64,000 nt of DNA from Acanthaster planci (lineage: Eukaryota > Echinodermata > Asteroidea > Valvatida > Acanthasteridae): positions 746,060 through 810,059 of the forward strand of contig NW_019091536.1 of assembly GCF_001949145.1 (NCBI RefSeq), written 5' to 3'. Numbering within the stretch: the stretch's first letter is position 1; every line of letters starts with the position of its first letter. The notes beneath the pieces were generated by a model. It was not told where the DNA came from and did no database searches. It saw only the letters and a list, made by a program, of their open reading frames with translations. The translations under genes were made by a program, and so were the position numbers. Below, in pieces: positions 12,201 to 20,700 of the stretch.

Positions 12201-14314
12201 ATGAGGTGGAAATGATGGTGTGCCAGATGAAACTTGTCCTCAAGAATACACTGGGCCCTCTTTTTGACCCGAAAATGATTCCAATCATCCAACAGTTGCC
12301 ATACACCTGTTCACATGGACTGAACATGTTCAAGCTTGCATGACCTCTGCAGCTTCGTTCTCAAGTTGCTGTGCCCCTTTGAAATCCCCAATTGGCTCGT
12401 ACCCCATTCGCATGTGCTGGCACGATGTTGCTGCCAGAGTTCCACATGTGCAACATTGAATTGGATTTACGAAAGAGAGATATTTATCCGATTGATTGGT
12501 TATCAGCTGGTGTGACATCAGGTGATTTGTTCGTTGATGATCTGGCTTTTTTTGGCAATAATGAATCGGTCCATTGCTCGCATTTCAATATACTTGCTAG
12601 GATGATGTAAAAAAAGGTTTGACAAACTATGACCCTCTTGACCCCAGCCCTTTATTTCTAAATCAGTCTGTTTCTTTTCTGATAATTGTAAAAAGATTTG
12701 AGAGAAATAAAAGAACTCTTATTATTTCGGCAGAAGAATTCCACTCACAAAGATAATGTCCAGAAGCTTGTTGACCGGCTGGAGAACACCATCGATCCTT
12801 TTGACCTGGACGTCTTCCTGCCTCATCTACAGACCAACCTCAGTAGGCATACACAGAGATGCACGGTATGTCGGATGGGCCGGCTCCAGCAATCGTGATT
12901 GTAGCTCACTGATCCACCCTGCTCTTTGGAAACATCTCAGGCTGTAGCTCACCTCTTCATAATCTCAAACCGTCATGCCCTAGCAGTGGGGGATATCCCA
13001 GGCTATATCACACACCTTCCTAGTTTTCCATCGTAGATATTTCAGGTTATGTCACACATCTTCGTTGCCTGGCAACTGGGGACATCCTAGGTTATGTCTC
13101 TCACTTTAGAGCCCAGCAACTGGAATATGTTGCAGGTTATGTTACATACCTTCCTAGTCTTACAGGATATCCAAGTTATTCCATGACCGTCATACTGTTG
13201 CCCAGCAACTGGGGACATCCTGAGTTATGTCTCTCACTTTACAGCCCAGCAACTGGAATATGTTGCAGGTTATGTTACATACCCTCCTAGTCTTACATAC
13301 AGGATATCCAAGTTATTCCATGACCGTCATACTATTGCCCAGCAACCGGGGACATCCTAGGTTATGTCTCTCACTTCAAGAAGTTAGATAGTCCTAGATC
13401 AGACATGTGACTGCATGAAGTATACATAAACACAGTTTTTAAACGCAGCTTTAACCTGATGGCAACTTTTTATAGAACCAACTTACAAGAAAACCGTCTT
13501 TAAAAACTAGCTAAAGTAGGCCAAGTCCTCATTTTTTTGGGTAGTGTGTGAGATTGTTGGGGTTCATCCTGCCTACAGATGCTGTTGGGTGCCTTAGCCA
13601 GCCCAGACAAGCACATGTACTCCTCCCATCGCGCCGTGCCATCAGGATACCAGGAGCAGCATAATGTGCTACCCTTGGCCAGCAGCCAGGGACGTTTTAC
13701 CTTGTTGCCTCTCAGCACGACCTCGTCACAGTCGCTGCAGAGGTCTCTTCCTAGACCCCTACCCCAGGTAAGTAGACTGCACAAAAGTATTGCTAATCAA
13801 CCGATGGTTCCTTATCAAGGCTGGCTTGATTGTTCATGTTCATACACAAACTAGGAAGCGGAAATTCGGCCATTTTTTAGTTTCTCAAACTGCGTGGTCT
13901 GAGATCCAAGCTTGAAGGCCGGTTCACTACGGGTCCTTTGTTGCTGCAGAAACATTAGTAAAAAGTCCTGGATTCTTCCATTTGGTTTGGACATGGCTTC
14001 TTTGTCAGTGCAGTTCTGGAGATGAAAGTATAGTGTGTCCCAAACTCGTCCAGACACCCCCCGGTGAAAAACCTATTTGCACCCATTCCCCTTGACGAGT
14101 AGTGTACAGTTTTTTCTCTTGACTTTGGACATGGGCGTAACTCATCCCTTATCTGTTATCTTGCTCATAGCCGGCATCCCCAGTGGCTCTACCTCAGGAC
14201 CCGTCTTCCCCACCTCCCGTGCTGCACAAGTCTCGCACCGCCCCCTCTTCCCTCTACTCCAAGTTTGGCTCTCTGAAGACGGGCTGGCTGGCCAACATCA
14301 GCGGCGCCCAGTAA
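202..14314 (+). CDS. COG1: COG1, conserved oligomeric Golgi complex subunit 1 (5'-partial, 21 exons)
   Basis: COG1 is a subunit of the COG tethering complex on the cytosolic face of the Golgi. The complex captures retrograde vesicles and keeps glycosylation enzymes in place; COG1 belongs to lobe A and helps link it to lobe B. Coding exons, defined by splice sites and family similarity, are 202-243, 364-450, 775-811, 1015-1119, 2159-2218, 2463-2537, 2803-2990, 3778-3882, 5077-5321, 6781-6975, 7133-7234, 7372-7485, 7969-8017, 8371-8438, 8933-9026, 9757-9834, 10219-10295, 11486-11669, 12734-12865, 13579-13767 and 14171-14314. Every junction phase agrees, giving 2370 coding bases (789 codons plus stop) in one frame. 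Family blocks include LCSIMLLEESSPRQ, LATIRDAVWDLL, SWYVQTVLYSLCEEINRV, IDPFDLDVF and LPLASSQ. Vertebrate COG1 is about 980 residues, so roughly the first 190 codons lie upstream of the window. All donors are GT except one GC donor after 8017. Confidence 0.97.
364..450 (+). CDS. COG1: COG1 exon b
   Basis: Twenty-nine codons contain LCSIMLLEESSPRQ and FLLARK, one of the most conserved COG1 blocks. The acceptor is tttactag and the donor gtgagt. It is phase 0 on both sides. Confidence 0.95.
775..811 (+). CDS. COG1: COG1 exon c (37 nt)
   Basis: A very short exon with acceptor tttcccccag and donor gtaagt. It enters in phase 0 and leaves in phase 1. It encodes AAVQHCFHSSQQ, which fills the family's variable linker after the FLLARK block and restores the frame for the next exon. 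Confidence 0.85.
1015..1119 (+). CDS. COG1: COG1 exon d
   Basis: Encodes MGVRGQICSVTELI and VKQIYAVFY, corresponding to the GAGIKAQICSLVELL region of the human protein. Acceptor acatgacag, donor gtaaga, phase 1 in and 1 out. Confidence 0.93.
1120..2158 (+). other. COG1 intron, no recognised content
   Basis: AT-rich intron sequence between two assigned exons. I see no additional exon with splice sites and family similarity, and no repeat structure. Confidence 0.6.
2159..2218 (+). CDS. COG1: COG1 exon e
   Basis: Sixty nt with acceptor ctgtccag and donor gtaagt, phase 1 in and out. Encodes LLLKTLQEVTSEQHAS, matching the LLFSTLETITGQH stretch of vertebrate COG1. A 1-kb intron precedes it. Confidence 0.85.
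2463..2537 (+). CDS. COG1: COG1 exon f
   Basis: Seventy-five nt with acceptor tttcaacag and donor gtgagt, phase 1 in and out. Encodes KKTGILQSEMVSASFTKHLP, matching the GVLQEEM and KHLP motifs of the family. Confidence 0.9.
2803..2990 (+). CDS. COG1: COG1 exon g
   Basis: Encodes YLQQSLEQWVETCIQDV and MKALATIRDAVWDLLAE, matching the family's KGLAGIRDAMWELL motif. Acceptor tcccgcag, donor gtgggc, phase 1 in and 0 out. The open frame continues past the donor to 3104, but that extension has no family similarity, so the exon ends at 2990. Confidence 0.94.
3193..3247 (+). repeat. Short tandem duplication, period 28
   Basis: The phrase tgtccctgagtcattat followed by tc and ttaatg occurs twice, 28 bases apart, within a COG1 intron just before the tRNA-containing repeat. 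Confidence 0.6.
3318..3577 (-). repeat. tRNA-containing interspersed repeat, copy A (intronic)
   Basis: The reverse complement of this segment aligns along its whole length with 14502-14762. The order is a head (about 150 bp, including cctgttcacc and ggtgtttcaggt), a 72-nt tRNA-like core (3346-3417), and a short tail tcatctttataa. It lies in the intron between the COG1 exons ending at 2990 and starting at 3778, antisense to the gene. It is best explained as a SINE-like family with a sequence block 5' to the tRNA region. Confidence 0.85.
3346..3417 (-). repeat. tRNA-like core of repeat copy A
   Basis: On the minus strand this 72-nt block has an A-box (tagctcagtcggtagagc) whose D stem gctc/gagc pairs, and a B-box (ggttcaaatcc). 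The acceptor-like ends ggctgga and tccagtc pair with one G-T wobble. The T stem is degraded. I read it as a tRNA-derived pol III promoter region, not a functional tRNA gene. Confidence 0.75.
3778..3882 (+). CDS. COG1: COG1 exon h
   Basis: Thirty-five codons with acceptor atcctag and donor gtatgc, phase 0 on both sides. Encodes LSLWGEFIRPLFLTRVQ, corresponding to LLFWEDMMQQLFLDRLQ in vertebrates. Confidence 0.94.
3883..5076 (+). other. COG1 intron with a faint internal duplication
   Basis: Two similar blocks (ggaatattactgttc near 4501 and ggagtatcactgttc near 4622, each followed by a related ctcctt region) suggest an old duplication of about 120 bp. Nothing else is recognised. Confidence 0.35.
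5077..5321 (+). CDS. COG1: COG1 exon i (largest, 245 nt)
   Basis: Acceptor atcctgcag and donor gtaagc, phase 0 in and 2 out. Encodes AIIQDALDL near the start and VWAEAPNDTPIPAAWKGG, matching LWSESPNDLPSDAAW of the family. It is markedly GC-richer than the adjoining introns. Confidence 0.95.
6505..6745 (+). repeat. 21-bp minisatellite, about 11.5 copies
   Basis: Units of the form atttgctacYcctatgtaccY repeat 11 times plus a partial copy, with one 20-bp unit. Because 21 is a multiple of three and the unit lacks stops, all three forward frames stay open and give spurious Tyr/Cys/Pro-rich ORFs. The array is pyrimidine-rich and ends 36 bases before the exon at 6781. Confidence 0.95.
6781..6975 (+). 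CDS. COG1: COG1 exon j
   Basis: Encodes SLDSQLKALLEDMAYY and FDRFADTV, matching ALDSKLKVKLDDLLAYLP and FDRYADAG. Acceptor gtgtccccag, donor gtgagt, phase 2 in and out. A 21-bp minisatellite ends about 35 bases before the acceptor. The longer open frames running through that array into this exon are repeat artefacts. Confidence 0.95.
7133..7234 (+). CDS. COG1: COG1 exon k
   Basis: Acceptor ttgattgaag and donor gtgagg, phase 2 on both sides. Encodes LLGIVGKQLEETKSQLDTC, a helical stretch matching HIVDCIRAELQSIEEG of the family. The acceptor has a weak pyrimidine tract, so it rests mainly on frame and homology. Confidence 0.85.
7372..7485 (+). CDS. COG1: COG1 exon l
   Basis: Encodes LLLGRLCSALVELCPNLQK, matching LFMARLCQSLGELCPHLKQ. 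Acceptor acccgtccag, donor gtacgg, phase 2 on both sides. Confidence 0.95.
7969..8017 (+). CDS. COG1: COG1 exon m (followed by a GC donor)
   Basis: Forty-nine nt with acceptor ttacccacag. Encodes WLRSKLMGKRSASKPE. The only break that keeps frame with the next exon is GAG|gcaagt, a textbook GC-AG donor. Phase 2 in and 0 out. Using the GT four bases downstream would shift the frame. Confidence 0.82.
8371..8438 (+). CDS. COG1: COG1 exon n
   Basis: Acceptor ttgcctacag and donor gtatta, phase 0 in and 2 out. Encodes EWDNLKGLLLQQSKDAYR, matching KWQEVKEVLLQQSVMGYQ. Confidence 0.94.
8933..9026 (+). CDS. COG1: COG1 exon o
   Basis: Acceptor cttgttttgcag and donor gtacgt, phase 2 in and 0 out. Encodes VWSDFTASRVLADFGKYL, matching VWSSAVVKVLIHGFTQSL of the family. 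Confidence 0.93.
9027..9756 (+). other. COG1 intron containing a small foldback element
   Basis: Apart from the inverted-repeat element at 9479-9551, I recognise nothing here. The open frame running into the next exon has no family similarity upstream of the acceptor at 9756. Confidence 0.5.
9479..9551. mobile_element. Short terminal-inverted-repeat element
   Basis: The 73-bp segment begins cagcggcggaa and ends ttccgccgctg, a perfect 11-bp inverted repeat. Between them are a G run and a C-rich stretch. CAG-starting ends of this kind occur in hAT-type non-autonomous elements. I see no matching 8-bp target duplication, so the assignment is tentative. Confidence 0.4.
9757..9834 (+). CDS. COG1: COG1 exon p
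   Basis: Twenty-six codons with acceptor gttttccag and donor gtaggt, phase 0 on both sides. Encodes WDTIEIQEESEEGKKVTSK, matching WDELEIQEEAESGSSVTSK almost residue for residue. Confidence 0.96.
9980..10012. repeat. Perfect 12-bp inverted repeat (hairpin)
   Basis: The arms tcagtgacagat and atctgtcactga are exact reverse complements, separated by nine bases (aatattgtc). It lies in the COG1 intron between exons 9757-9834 and 10219-10295, in a locally tgacagtg-rich stretch. Confidence 0.8.
10219..10295 (+). CDS. COG1: COG1 exon q
   Basis: Encodes SWYVQTVLYSLCEEINRVGG, one of the most conserved COG1 blocks. Acceptor tctacaccag, donor gtaaga, phase 0 in and 2 out. The next intron contains the minisatellite with the assembly gap. 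Confidence 0.96.
10731..11480 (+). repeat. Pyrimidine-rich minisatellite (20-21 bp half-units), interrupted by a gap
   Basis: Alternating half-units tgcccatccttatccctgtcc (21 bp) and gtccatccttgcctcctttc (20 bp) form a 41-bp higher-order unit, with some tgcccatccttgccccctttc variants. The sense strand is strongly C/T-rich and runs to the acceptor before 11486. Its Pro/Ser-rich open frames are artefacts of the repeat. Confidence 0.95.
10832..11156. other. Assembly gap (325 N)
   Basis: Unresolved bases sit entirely inside the minisatellite; flanking units on both sides belong to the same array. The gap contains no evidence of a COG1 exon, since the exons on either side join in frame. Confidence 0.98.
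11486..11669 (+). CDS. COG1: COG1 exon r
   Basis: Encodes ILSGLIQETSSGILALYKKH and ALQLLFDVRFVAAIMSG, matching RALQLLYDLRYLNIVL. Acceptor tctccccacag, donor gtgaga, phase 2 in and 0 out. The preceding minisatellite runs up to the acceptor. Confidence 0.95.
11670..12733 (+). other. COG1 intron, no recognised content
   Basis: AT-rich intron sequence. Small open frames here lack splice signals and family similarity. Confidence 0.5.
12734..12865 (+). CDS. COG1: COG1 exon s
   Basis: Forty-four codons with acceptor atttcggcag and donor gtatgt, phase 0 on both sides. Encodes TIDPFDLDVFLPHLQTNL, a signature block of COG1. Confidence 0.96.
12965..13385 (+). repeat. Tandem repeat, 133-137 bp period with shorter sub-repeats
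   Basis: The phrase gcaactggggacatcc recurs at 13072, 13205 and 13342 (gcaaccgggg in the last), giving periods of 133 and 137. Each long unit contains two related halves sharing cagcaactgg and aggttatgt. More diverged copies extend upstream to about 12965. It lies in a COG1 intron. Confidence 0.85.
13579..13767 (+). CDS. COG1: COG1 exon t
   Basis: Sixty-three codons with acceptor tgcctacag and donor gtaagt, phase 0 on both sides. Encodes LLGALASP and HNVLPLASSQGRFTLLPLS, matching HNILPLASSQIRFGLLPLS. Confidence 0.96.
14171..14314 (+). CDS. COG1: COG1 terminal coding exon
   Basis: Acceptor ttgctcatag; 47 codons then TAA at 14312-14314. It is proline- and serine-rich, then ends in YSKFGSLKTGWLANISG, matching the conserved C-terminus SLFKLGWLSSM of vertebrate COG1. 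Confidence 0.93.
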   Translation, partial: PASPVALPQDPSSPPPVLHKSRTAPSSLYSKFGSLKTGWLANISGAQ

Positions 14315-14429
14315 GAAAAGCTTAGGAGAAAAGGTAGGAGAGAGCTTGTTAAAGTCTAGATACCTGTCTGTATTTTGCCGCATTATCTCTTTTTTCAAAC
14401 AGGTCTTCCCCCTTCAGTCAGTTACTTTG

Positions 14430-14485
14430 TTCATCTTTATAATCATTTGTATGTACCTAGCCAGTTACCCTATATAGTTTGTTTA
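14430..14485 (+). repeat. 56-bp direct repeat, first copy (repeat tail in the COG1 3' UTR)
   Basis: This segment starts ttcatctttataatcattt and recurs at 14743-14798, exactly 313 bases downstream with no indel and about four substitutions. The second copy is the 3' tail of the tRNA-containing repeat. The first copy therefore looks like the tail of another, truncated unit, lying in the COG1 3' UTR. Confidence 0.85.
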
Positions 14486-14498
14486 ATAATTTGAGTTT

Positions 14499-14504
14499 AA
14501 TAAA
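14499..14504 (+). terminator. COG1: COG1 polyadenylation signal
   Basis: A canonical AATAAA lies 185 bases after the COG1 stop codon. A GT-rich stretch near 14545-14560 could be the downstream element. The hexamer sits at the 5' edge of the tRNA-containing repeat at 14502-14762. Confidence 0.6.
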
Positions 14505-14762
14505 GCCAAATCCTCCCCAAGTAACCCCTGTTCACCCCGTCCCAGGTTGTATTGTGTAATTGGGGCGTGATCTCTGGCTATAAGGTGTTTCAGGTTACGT
14601 GGTTTCTGACAAGCCCCCCTGAACAGAGATACTGACAAATGGGAAGAGCCACCAATGTAGGGCTGGAGAGCTCAGTTGTTAGAGTACCGGTACAGTATGT
14701 CGGAGGTCGCAGGTTCAAATCCTGCTCCAGTCGAATTCTTGGTTCATCTTTATAATCATTTG
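14502..14762 (+). repeat. tRNA-containing interspersed repeat, copy B
   Basis: It aligns with the reverse complement of 3318-3577 over head, tRNA-like core (14661-14732) and tail. Shared phrases include cctgttcacc, ggtgtttcaggt and agagccacca. It starts within the COG1 AATAAA signal, so part of the gene's 3' end may derive from the repeat. Confidence 0.85.
14661..14732 (+). repeat. tRNA-like core of repeat copy B
   Basis: Seventy-two nt with ends ggctgga/tccagtc that pair as an acceptor stem (one wobble) and an A-box region gagctcagttgttagagta. The T arm is perfect (gcagg, loop ttcaaat, cctgc), and the anticodon arm is wobble-rich with loop acagtat. The usual U33 is replaced by C, and no terminator-like T run follows directly, so I call it tRNA-derived, not a tRNA gene. 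Confidence 0.8.
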
Positions 14763-14798
14763 TACGCACCTAGTCAGTTTCCCTATATAGTTTGTTTT
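14743..14798 (+). repeat. 56-bp direct repeat, second copy (tail of repeat copy B)
   Basis: Near-identical to 14430-14485. It follows the tRNA-like core directly and probably forms the 3' tail of the element. Confidence 0.85.
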
Positions 14799-14799
14799 A

Positions 14800-17700
14800 T
14801 GATCGGTCTTAAAATGGTGACATAGAGTTCATTCAAGTTTAACAGTTATACGATGGCGTCACTAGCAGGTGGAAATAAGTGAGAAGGATTACAACCCCTG
14901 ATCAGTACTGTAGGCCACTAATCTTTCCTGAAAATTGTTTTAACATGCTTTCAACAGTCATTTGTAACTGCCACCCAAGATTTCAGACAGTTCATGTTTC
15001 AGTTATTGTGTCGTCATGCTGGGTCCTCAGTAACGAGTTGCCTTCCTGTTTGTCAGGGTCCCCTTTCTGCCTCCCTCATTTTTTTCAACCTAGAAGCACA
15101 CTTGGTTTAGCAGTGGTGACTGAACCTTTTAGAAATTTGGGGGCAAGGAAAACTAAACGGTGTGTGTGTGTGGTGGGAATTCACAAGTTGGGAAAGGAGA
15201 GAAATCAAGCCCCATTAGGTGTCATGGCCCTGGAGGTTTAACTCAAAGCTTGTGTGGGATATCTGTAAATCTTGTGCTGTGTCCTTGTATTGAGATTGGT
15301 CTGGAAGAGAGCCGGTGTCTGTCTGTAGCCTCATGCTGTGCAAGACTGCCACCCGGTGGTGGTGGTGGGTGCTTGCAGGGGCCTGCAATTGTAAGCTGGG
15401 CAAAATTGCTCAGCCCCCAAAAATACTTGCTTAAGTAAAAAATCAGCAGGTTGCCAGCCGAAAAATGAGGGTATGTGTATTGCTGGTAACTGGTACTCTG
15501 GCAATTTCTGTTTCAGCCTGCAAATCTGCTAAGCAAGGTTTGCGGCTAAGCAACTCTCTGAAATTGGTCCCTGGTTTGGGGATGGAGAGCAAGCAAGGTG
15601 TTCAGTAATGACTGTTGTCCTTCCAGGGATACTGCTGTTAACTCCATTATCACCCATTTTTCTCCCTGGGAGATTTAATTTTGTCACCTGGTCCTCCAAA
15701 GTTGGTTTCAATGGCAAACCAGTTATCACACATAGAGCAATCACTCCATGTGGAAAGATTGCTTCCGGCATGTCTGGATCTATTCAGCTTTCGTCTTGGG
15801 GACCTGATAGAGATAATCTGTTTGTCCTTGGCTGTCTTCTTGTTGGTGTTCTCCTAAATCATCATGCCTTGGGCCGTTTGAATAAACTTTCATTCCTCCA
15901 GGGGTTGTCTCTGCTGACAGCCCTTGGCTCTTCTTGATTTTTAGCTCAGGCTCGCTAATTTGATGCAGCAAAAGGGATTAAGGAAACATACGAAACAGAA
16001 ATATGAAACGTGTTAGTCGTCCATACTTGGGTTTTGAATAGGGCCTACATGTTTTTGTTTAAGGCCAATTTTGTACGTACTCGTAGCTGCTATTCCACTC
16101 AGTTGATAAAGCTCAGAGAAGTTGTGCTCAATTGACTGAACTTGTTTGCATTATCCTGAGACCTTTGATGCACACTCCTTAAGAAACAACCCTGCTTACA
16201 GTACCCCCTTTCCTTGTACAGAGTGCCATTTGGTGTTTGTCAAATGGGCTTGTAAAGTAAATGTCTTGGATTTTGCTTATAAATGTATTGACAGCAGAAC
16301 ATTCCTGATAAACAAATATGAGAGAAAGGATCACAGGTGTGTCTGTGGTTTAGAACTAAAAGCAGGATGATGATCGGGCAGGGGGACGGCCCTAAAAGTT
16401 ATGGGCAGTGGAGGCTGACGAGACGGTCCCACTCCCCTCTTATCAGGTCTCAGTGAAGATTGAATCCAGGTCTGTGTGATTTCTTGCATTGATGCCCAAA
16501 GCCTAACACAATTCAAGATGTTTTGTCCTGGTGGAGGGGGGGGCGGGAGAGTAAAACCGCAGCATTCTGACGGCTGCTTATGTTGCATGTAATGTTGATG
16601 TCCCACACCTGTGCCTCCTGTGTTTGTTACTGACTAGAAGAATTCATACATTGTTCTCTAGATCGATAAGAGCAATATTTATTTGGGTTTGAACATGTTC
16701 CAGATGGAGATCTTGGAGTACTGTTGATCAGTTCAGACATGTACTCGGACTCAGAAGGACAGGTTGTAGATTTTAAAAAGAATTTTCCAGGTTGACACAT
16801 GTATTGATCATGACATGTTTTATTGTACAAAGCAGAATGCTAGTCAATGTAGAGAGCTCACCGGAATGCATGGAGACTAAATACAAACATTTTTTTTGTT
16901 GATGCATGTAGCTTCCTTGTATTTGAGCAGTGCAAGGTTGCACGTCACTGACATGGGCGTCATAGCACTTACATGTACATTTGAGCATGGAGCTGTGTAG
17001 CCCAAGTCCCTGACAGTATTTTTTTTAGAAAAGATTAAATCTCATCTGGATTTCTTAAATTTCTTTGTATATAAATTTCAGTTCTGAGATAGGAGAAAAA
17101 TAAATGATTTGGATCCTGAATTGAAAATGTGTATGAATATGAACCACAGATGAACAGGAAATACATGTATTACTTGTACGGGTTGAAACTACATACATTG
17201 TCCCCAATGAATCATGTTCAAATGAGACCATGAAGCTTCTTTACAGCCTTTGCTCTATGCCACAGCTGTGCATTGCAACCTCCACACCATTCTGTAAGCC
17301 CTGCTTGCAGACAGCAGATGGGACTGGTGTTAATTATACTGGACAATATAATACCAGGCCAGGCAGGGGATTGTCTACACCATTGGCATGTCTGGCTGGC
17401 TTAGGGAGTGGTCTAGCTGGCAGGATAAAAAAAAAAACCCGAAAAAACAAAACAGGGGGGGCTAGATGGGCTGAGGTCAACATTATGTAATGGGTCCCTG
17501 GGGCGTGTGAAGGCAACCCAATTATTAGGGGGAATGAAGGAAATGAAACTTTTGGTACTGTGTGACTTCTGGTGGAGATTTTTTTCACACAGAATCAAGA
17601 TGGCCGGTGCAAGCTGTACATGAAAGCCTACATGTATGTCACTTTTGAGTGTACATCAGCCACTGTACAGAGGGATTTCAATTTTGTGTGTGTTTTGTGT

Positions 17701-20700
17701 GGCATTTAGTGCTATGAAACCAGCAGCTAAAATGAATACATTTAGCTTAGTTGCACTCCACATGTTTCCCAATCTGGAGTATTTCTTGCTGTGCTAAAAA
17801 AAAAGCTGAGGCGCTGTGTGGCATGCCTGAAAAGACCCAGACGTCTCTGTTTACCTCACCATGTGATAATGCCATAGCATTTTGCAGAGGCTTAAGTCTG
17901 CCTTGGTGTCTTATCAGGAAATTTATAACAAAGCCTTTTGTTGTGAAAAATATCAGTTCCCTAACAGAAATGTTTGACATTGATGGCCATTTGGGCAACT
18001 GTGAAAGAATGCTCCTGTTTCATCCTCATAAAGCTTAAAAGAAGTCCAACTTGACAGAAGGCTACTGTTCTGAAATTCCCTCCAGAAAAAAAAATCCAAG
18101 GTAACCCAGTACATTATTTGACCATAAAACATTGACCACCTAGGTCGGTCAGGGACTTCTAGTCCACTAACACCCCCCTCTAAACTCTGGAATGCAGTTG
18201 CCATAGCTACCATCCCACCAAATTGGGACAGTTTGGAGCTATGGGCCGCTGTGGTTTTGGAAAATAACAAGGAGCCTTTCTGTTGATAAGAACCAGGATA
18301 GTGTTGGGGGGACCAGCGGCTGCAAAAGCATGAGAACTACAAATTATTGGGTATACTCTTGCATTCTGCTTTGATTAGGGGCCACCTGAACAGTTGCACA
18401 ATCCTCCTGGGTTGAAACCACTGTCATCAGAGATTTAAATTTTGATAATGTCAGTGATTGTTCTGATATTCCGTTGTAAATGAAAATGAAAGCCTGGTTA
18501 GCCTCCCTCTTTACAGCACAAACGTCTCTCTTGACAAGAAAACTGAAAGAATGTAGCTAGTCCAGCAGAAATTGAAAAAAACATACAAAAACATGGGAAG
18601 ATTCATGGGTTACCAGCAAACGGGATGGCCATCACTGTACAAAGAATGTCTAGGGTCATAAACACTTTGGCCAGTAACCTGCTTTGTCTATGGAGCTGAC
18701 CAGAGCAGTTAATCAGATTAAAGTCTGTGGGGACTTAGTTATAACTCCTTGTGTTTAATGGCTGTATGGTATAAAGACCCTATAGGAAAAAGTGTTGATT
18801 TATGCTGTGTGTGTCCTTGGTTTTGAATGTGTTCCAACACAAATGGCTTCCAATTCTGGTTTCCATATTAGTCTGTTGACCATAGATGAACCTCTGTTCA
18901 GTTTAAATTGTGTAATCAATTTGATACCAGATGTGTTGATGCACCTGTGCTTTATTTAGCTCTGTGAATGTGATTTTAGAAGTGAGAGTGTACAAAGAGT
19001 AACGGGTTTTCCCATCCGTCACCAACCTGCAGGCCTGTACATGTGCTTTTTTCCCTCCTTTTTTTTTTTTTTCATTTTACTACACACTGTCTATGATTTG
19101 CTGGTGATTAATGTCTTGGACGGATATTTTTAGATCCAAAAGTGAGATTGAAACCAACAGAAGTTTCTACAGCCTAAGCGATGTCATTTTGAAAGTATTT
19201 GCCAACAGAAGCGTCGAAAGGAAAACAGGTTTCCGAAATGTTGACATTACCCCTGCCACTGTTACAGTTGAAATTCCAGACTGTAATGCATTTGCTAGAA
19301 AATGCTCAGATTGTGGTCAGGAGATCTCGTTGTTGTCTCCTTTACAATTGGAGCACTTGACTGTTTGTCTGGCCGTCCGGATAGTGTTTGCTTCCCCATT
19401 ATGTGACGGTTCATGGAGCGGTGAATTCTTTTTGTCCCTTGGCGGCAGTCATTGGTCTGCGCCGTCGCGGCCAAGTTTGCACGCCGTGTTTGTTGTGATG
19501 CTCAAAAACCCCTGTAATGCTTCCATTGCCTCTCTGCGGACATTTGCTCCATCAAAGAGCGTTGCGGGATTGTTGCCTCAGAGGTTGCTCATTGGGTATC
19601 TGTTGCACCAGAAGGGTACTCATGGTGTGTGCCGCTGAGCGTCTCTTTGATGACTACTCTCTCCTTGTCCATCAATCCAGTGCATTTGTGGGTTAACAAT
19701 TTGGATGCCAAATTTTTTTTTGGGGGGGGGAGAGAAAAGGCTAGCCCCAGATTAAACAGTCCGGTTGCTATGGTGATTTGCAACAGCAAGGCCGAAAAAT
19801 GTTTGAGCATGTGGATACACATAAATGAATCTAGGTCTTTTCATTGTGCTGAGTGTAATAGACGCTTTGGATTTTAAAGTAGGCCAAGGTATTTGTGTAG
19901 AGGTGGGTGTTGCAAGGGAAAGACATTCTTTTTCAAGTCAGTGTTTTTATTTGGATGTTAAAATTTGTTATGTGTTTTGGACATTCCATATCGTGTGTTA
20001 TGTTGAATTTTTTCCACTGGCTTGTTGCAGTGGCCCTATTCCTTAGAACTTACAGGTATGTCTCCTTTAGATAGATTGCATTCTTGAAAATACTGACGGT
20101 GTAAAACACAGTTGGTTTTTTTGGGGGGGGGCTTTAGACCATTGGATTTTTTTTGGGGGGGTTGTAACGAATGTGACATTCCCTAAAATGACATGTGCAA
20201 AGTATATGTACATGTACATAGAACCGGGTAACTCTTAACACTATCTAAGTTTATGGCTATTCATAAAAAAAAGAAAACTTTGTTCATTTCAGGTGAATTC
20301 CAATACATACATGTAAAGGGTAACTAGGGTGCTAGAACAGGTTTCACCTGTTTTTCAGTGGGGAGATGCTTTACCCATTTTTTCTTCCTAGATCCCCTTC
20401 CTCTATCATTGAATAAACCTAACCCATTGTTGTTTGTTTTGATCATACTTCATAAAGCCAAGTTCAGTCAATTAAGGCCCTGCTATTGACTCTTTGATTA
20501 CTGTTTACAGCCAATTCCAAACCATTCTACATGTAGTTTCAGAATAATGTGGAACCTGCCTTGCCCCTTTCAGGCCAGTGGGGTGATGTCATTCCTTTTT
20601 TAGCAGCTCACACAGGGCCCCATTGTGAGGGGATCAGGAACATGAAACTGCTCTCAACACTCGGGGCAGGGTAGCTCATAAATCACACAGTGGAGTGCCT

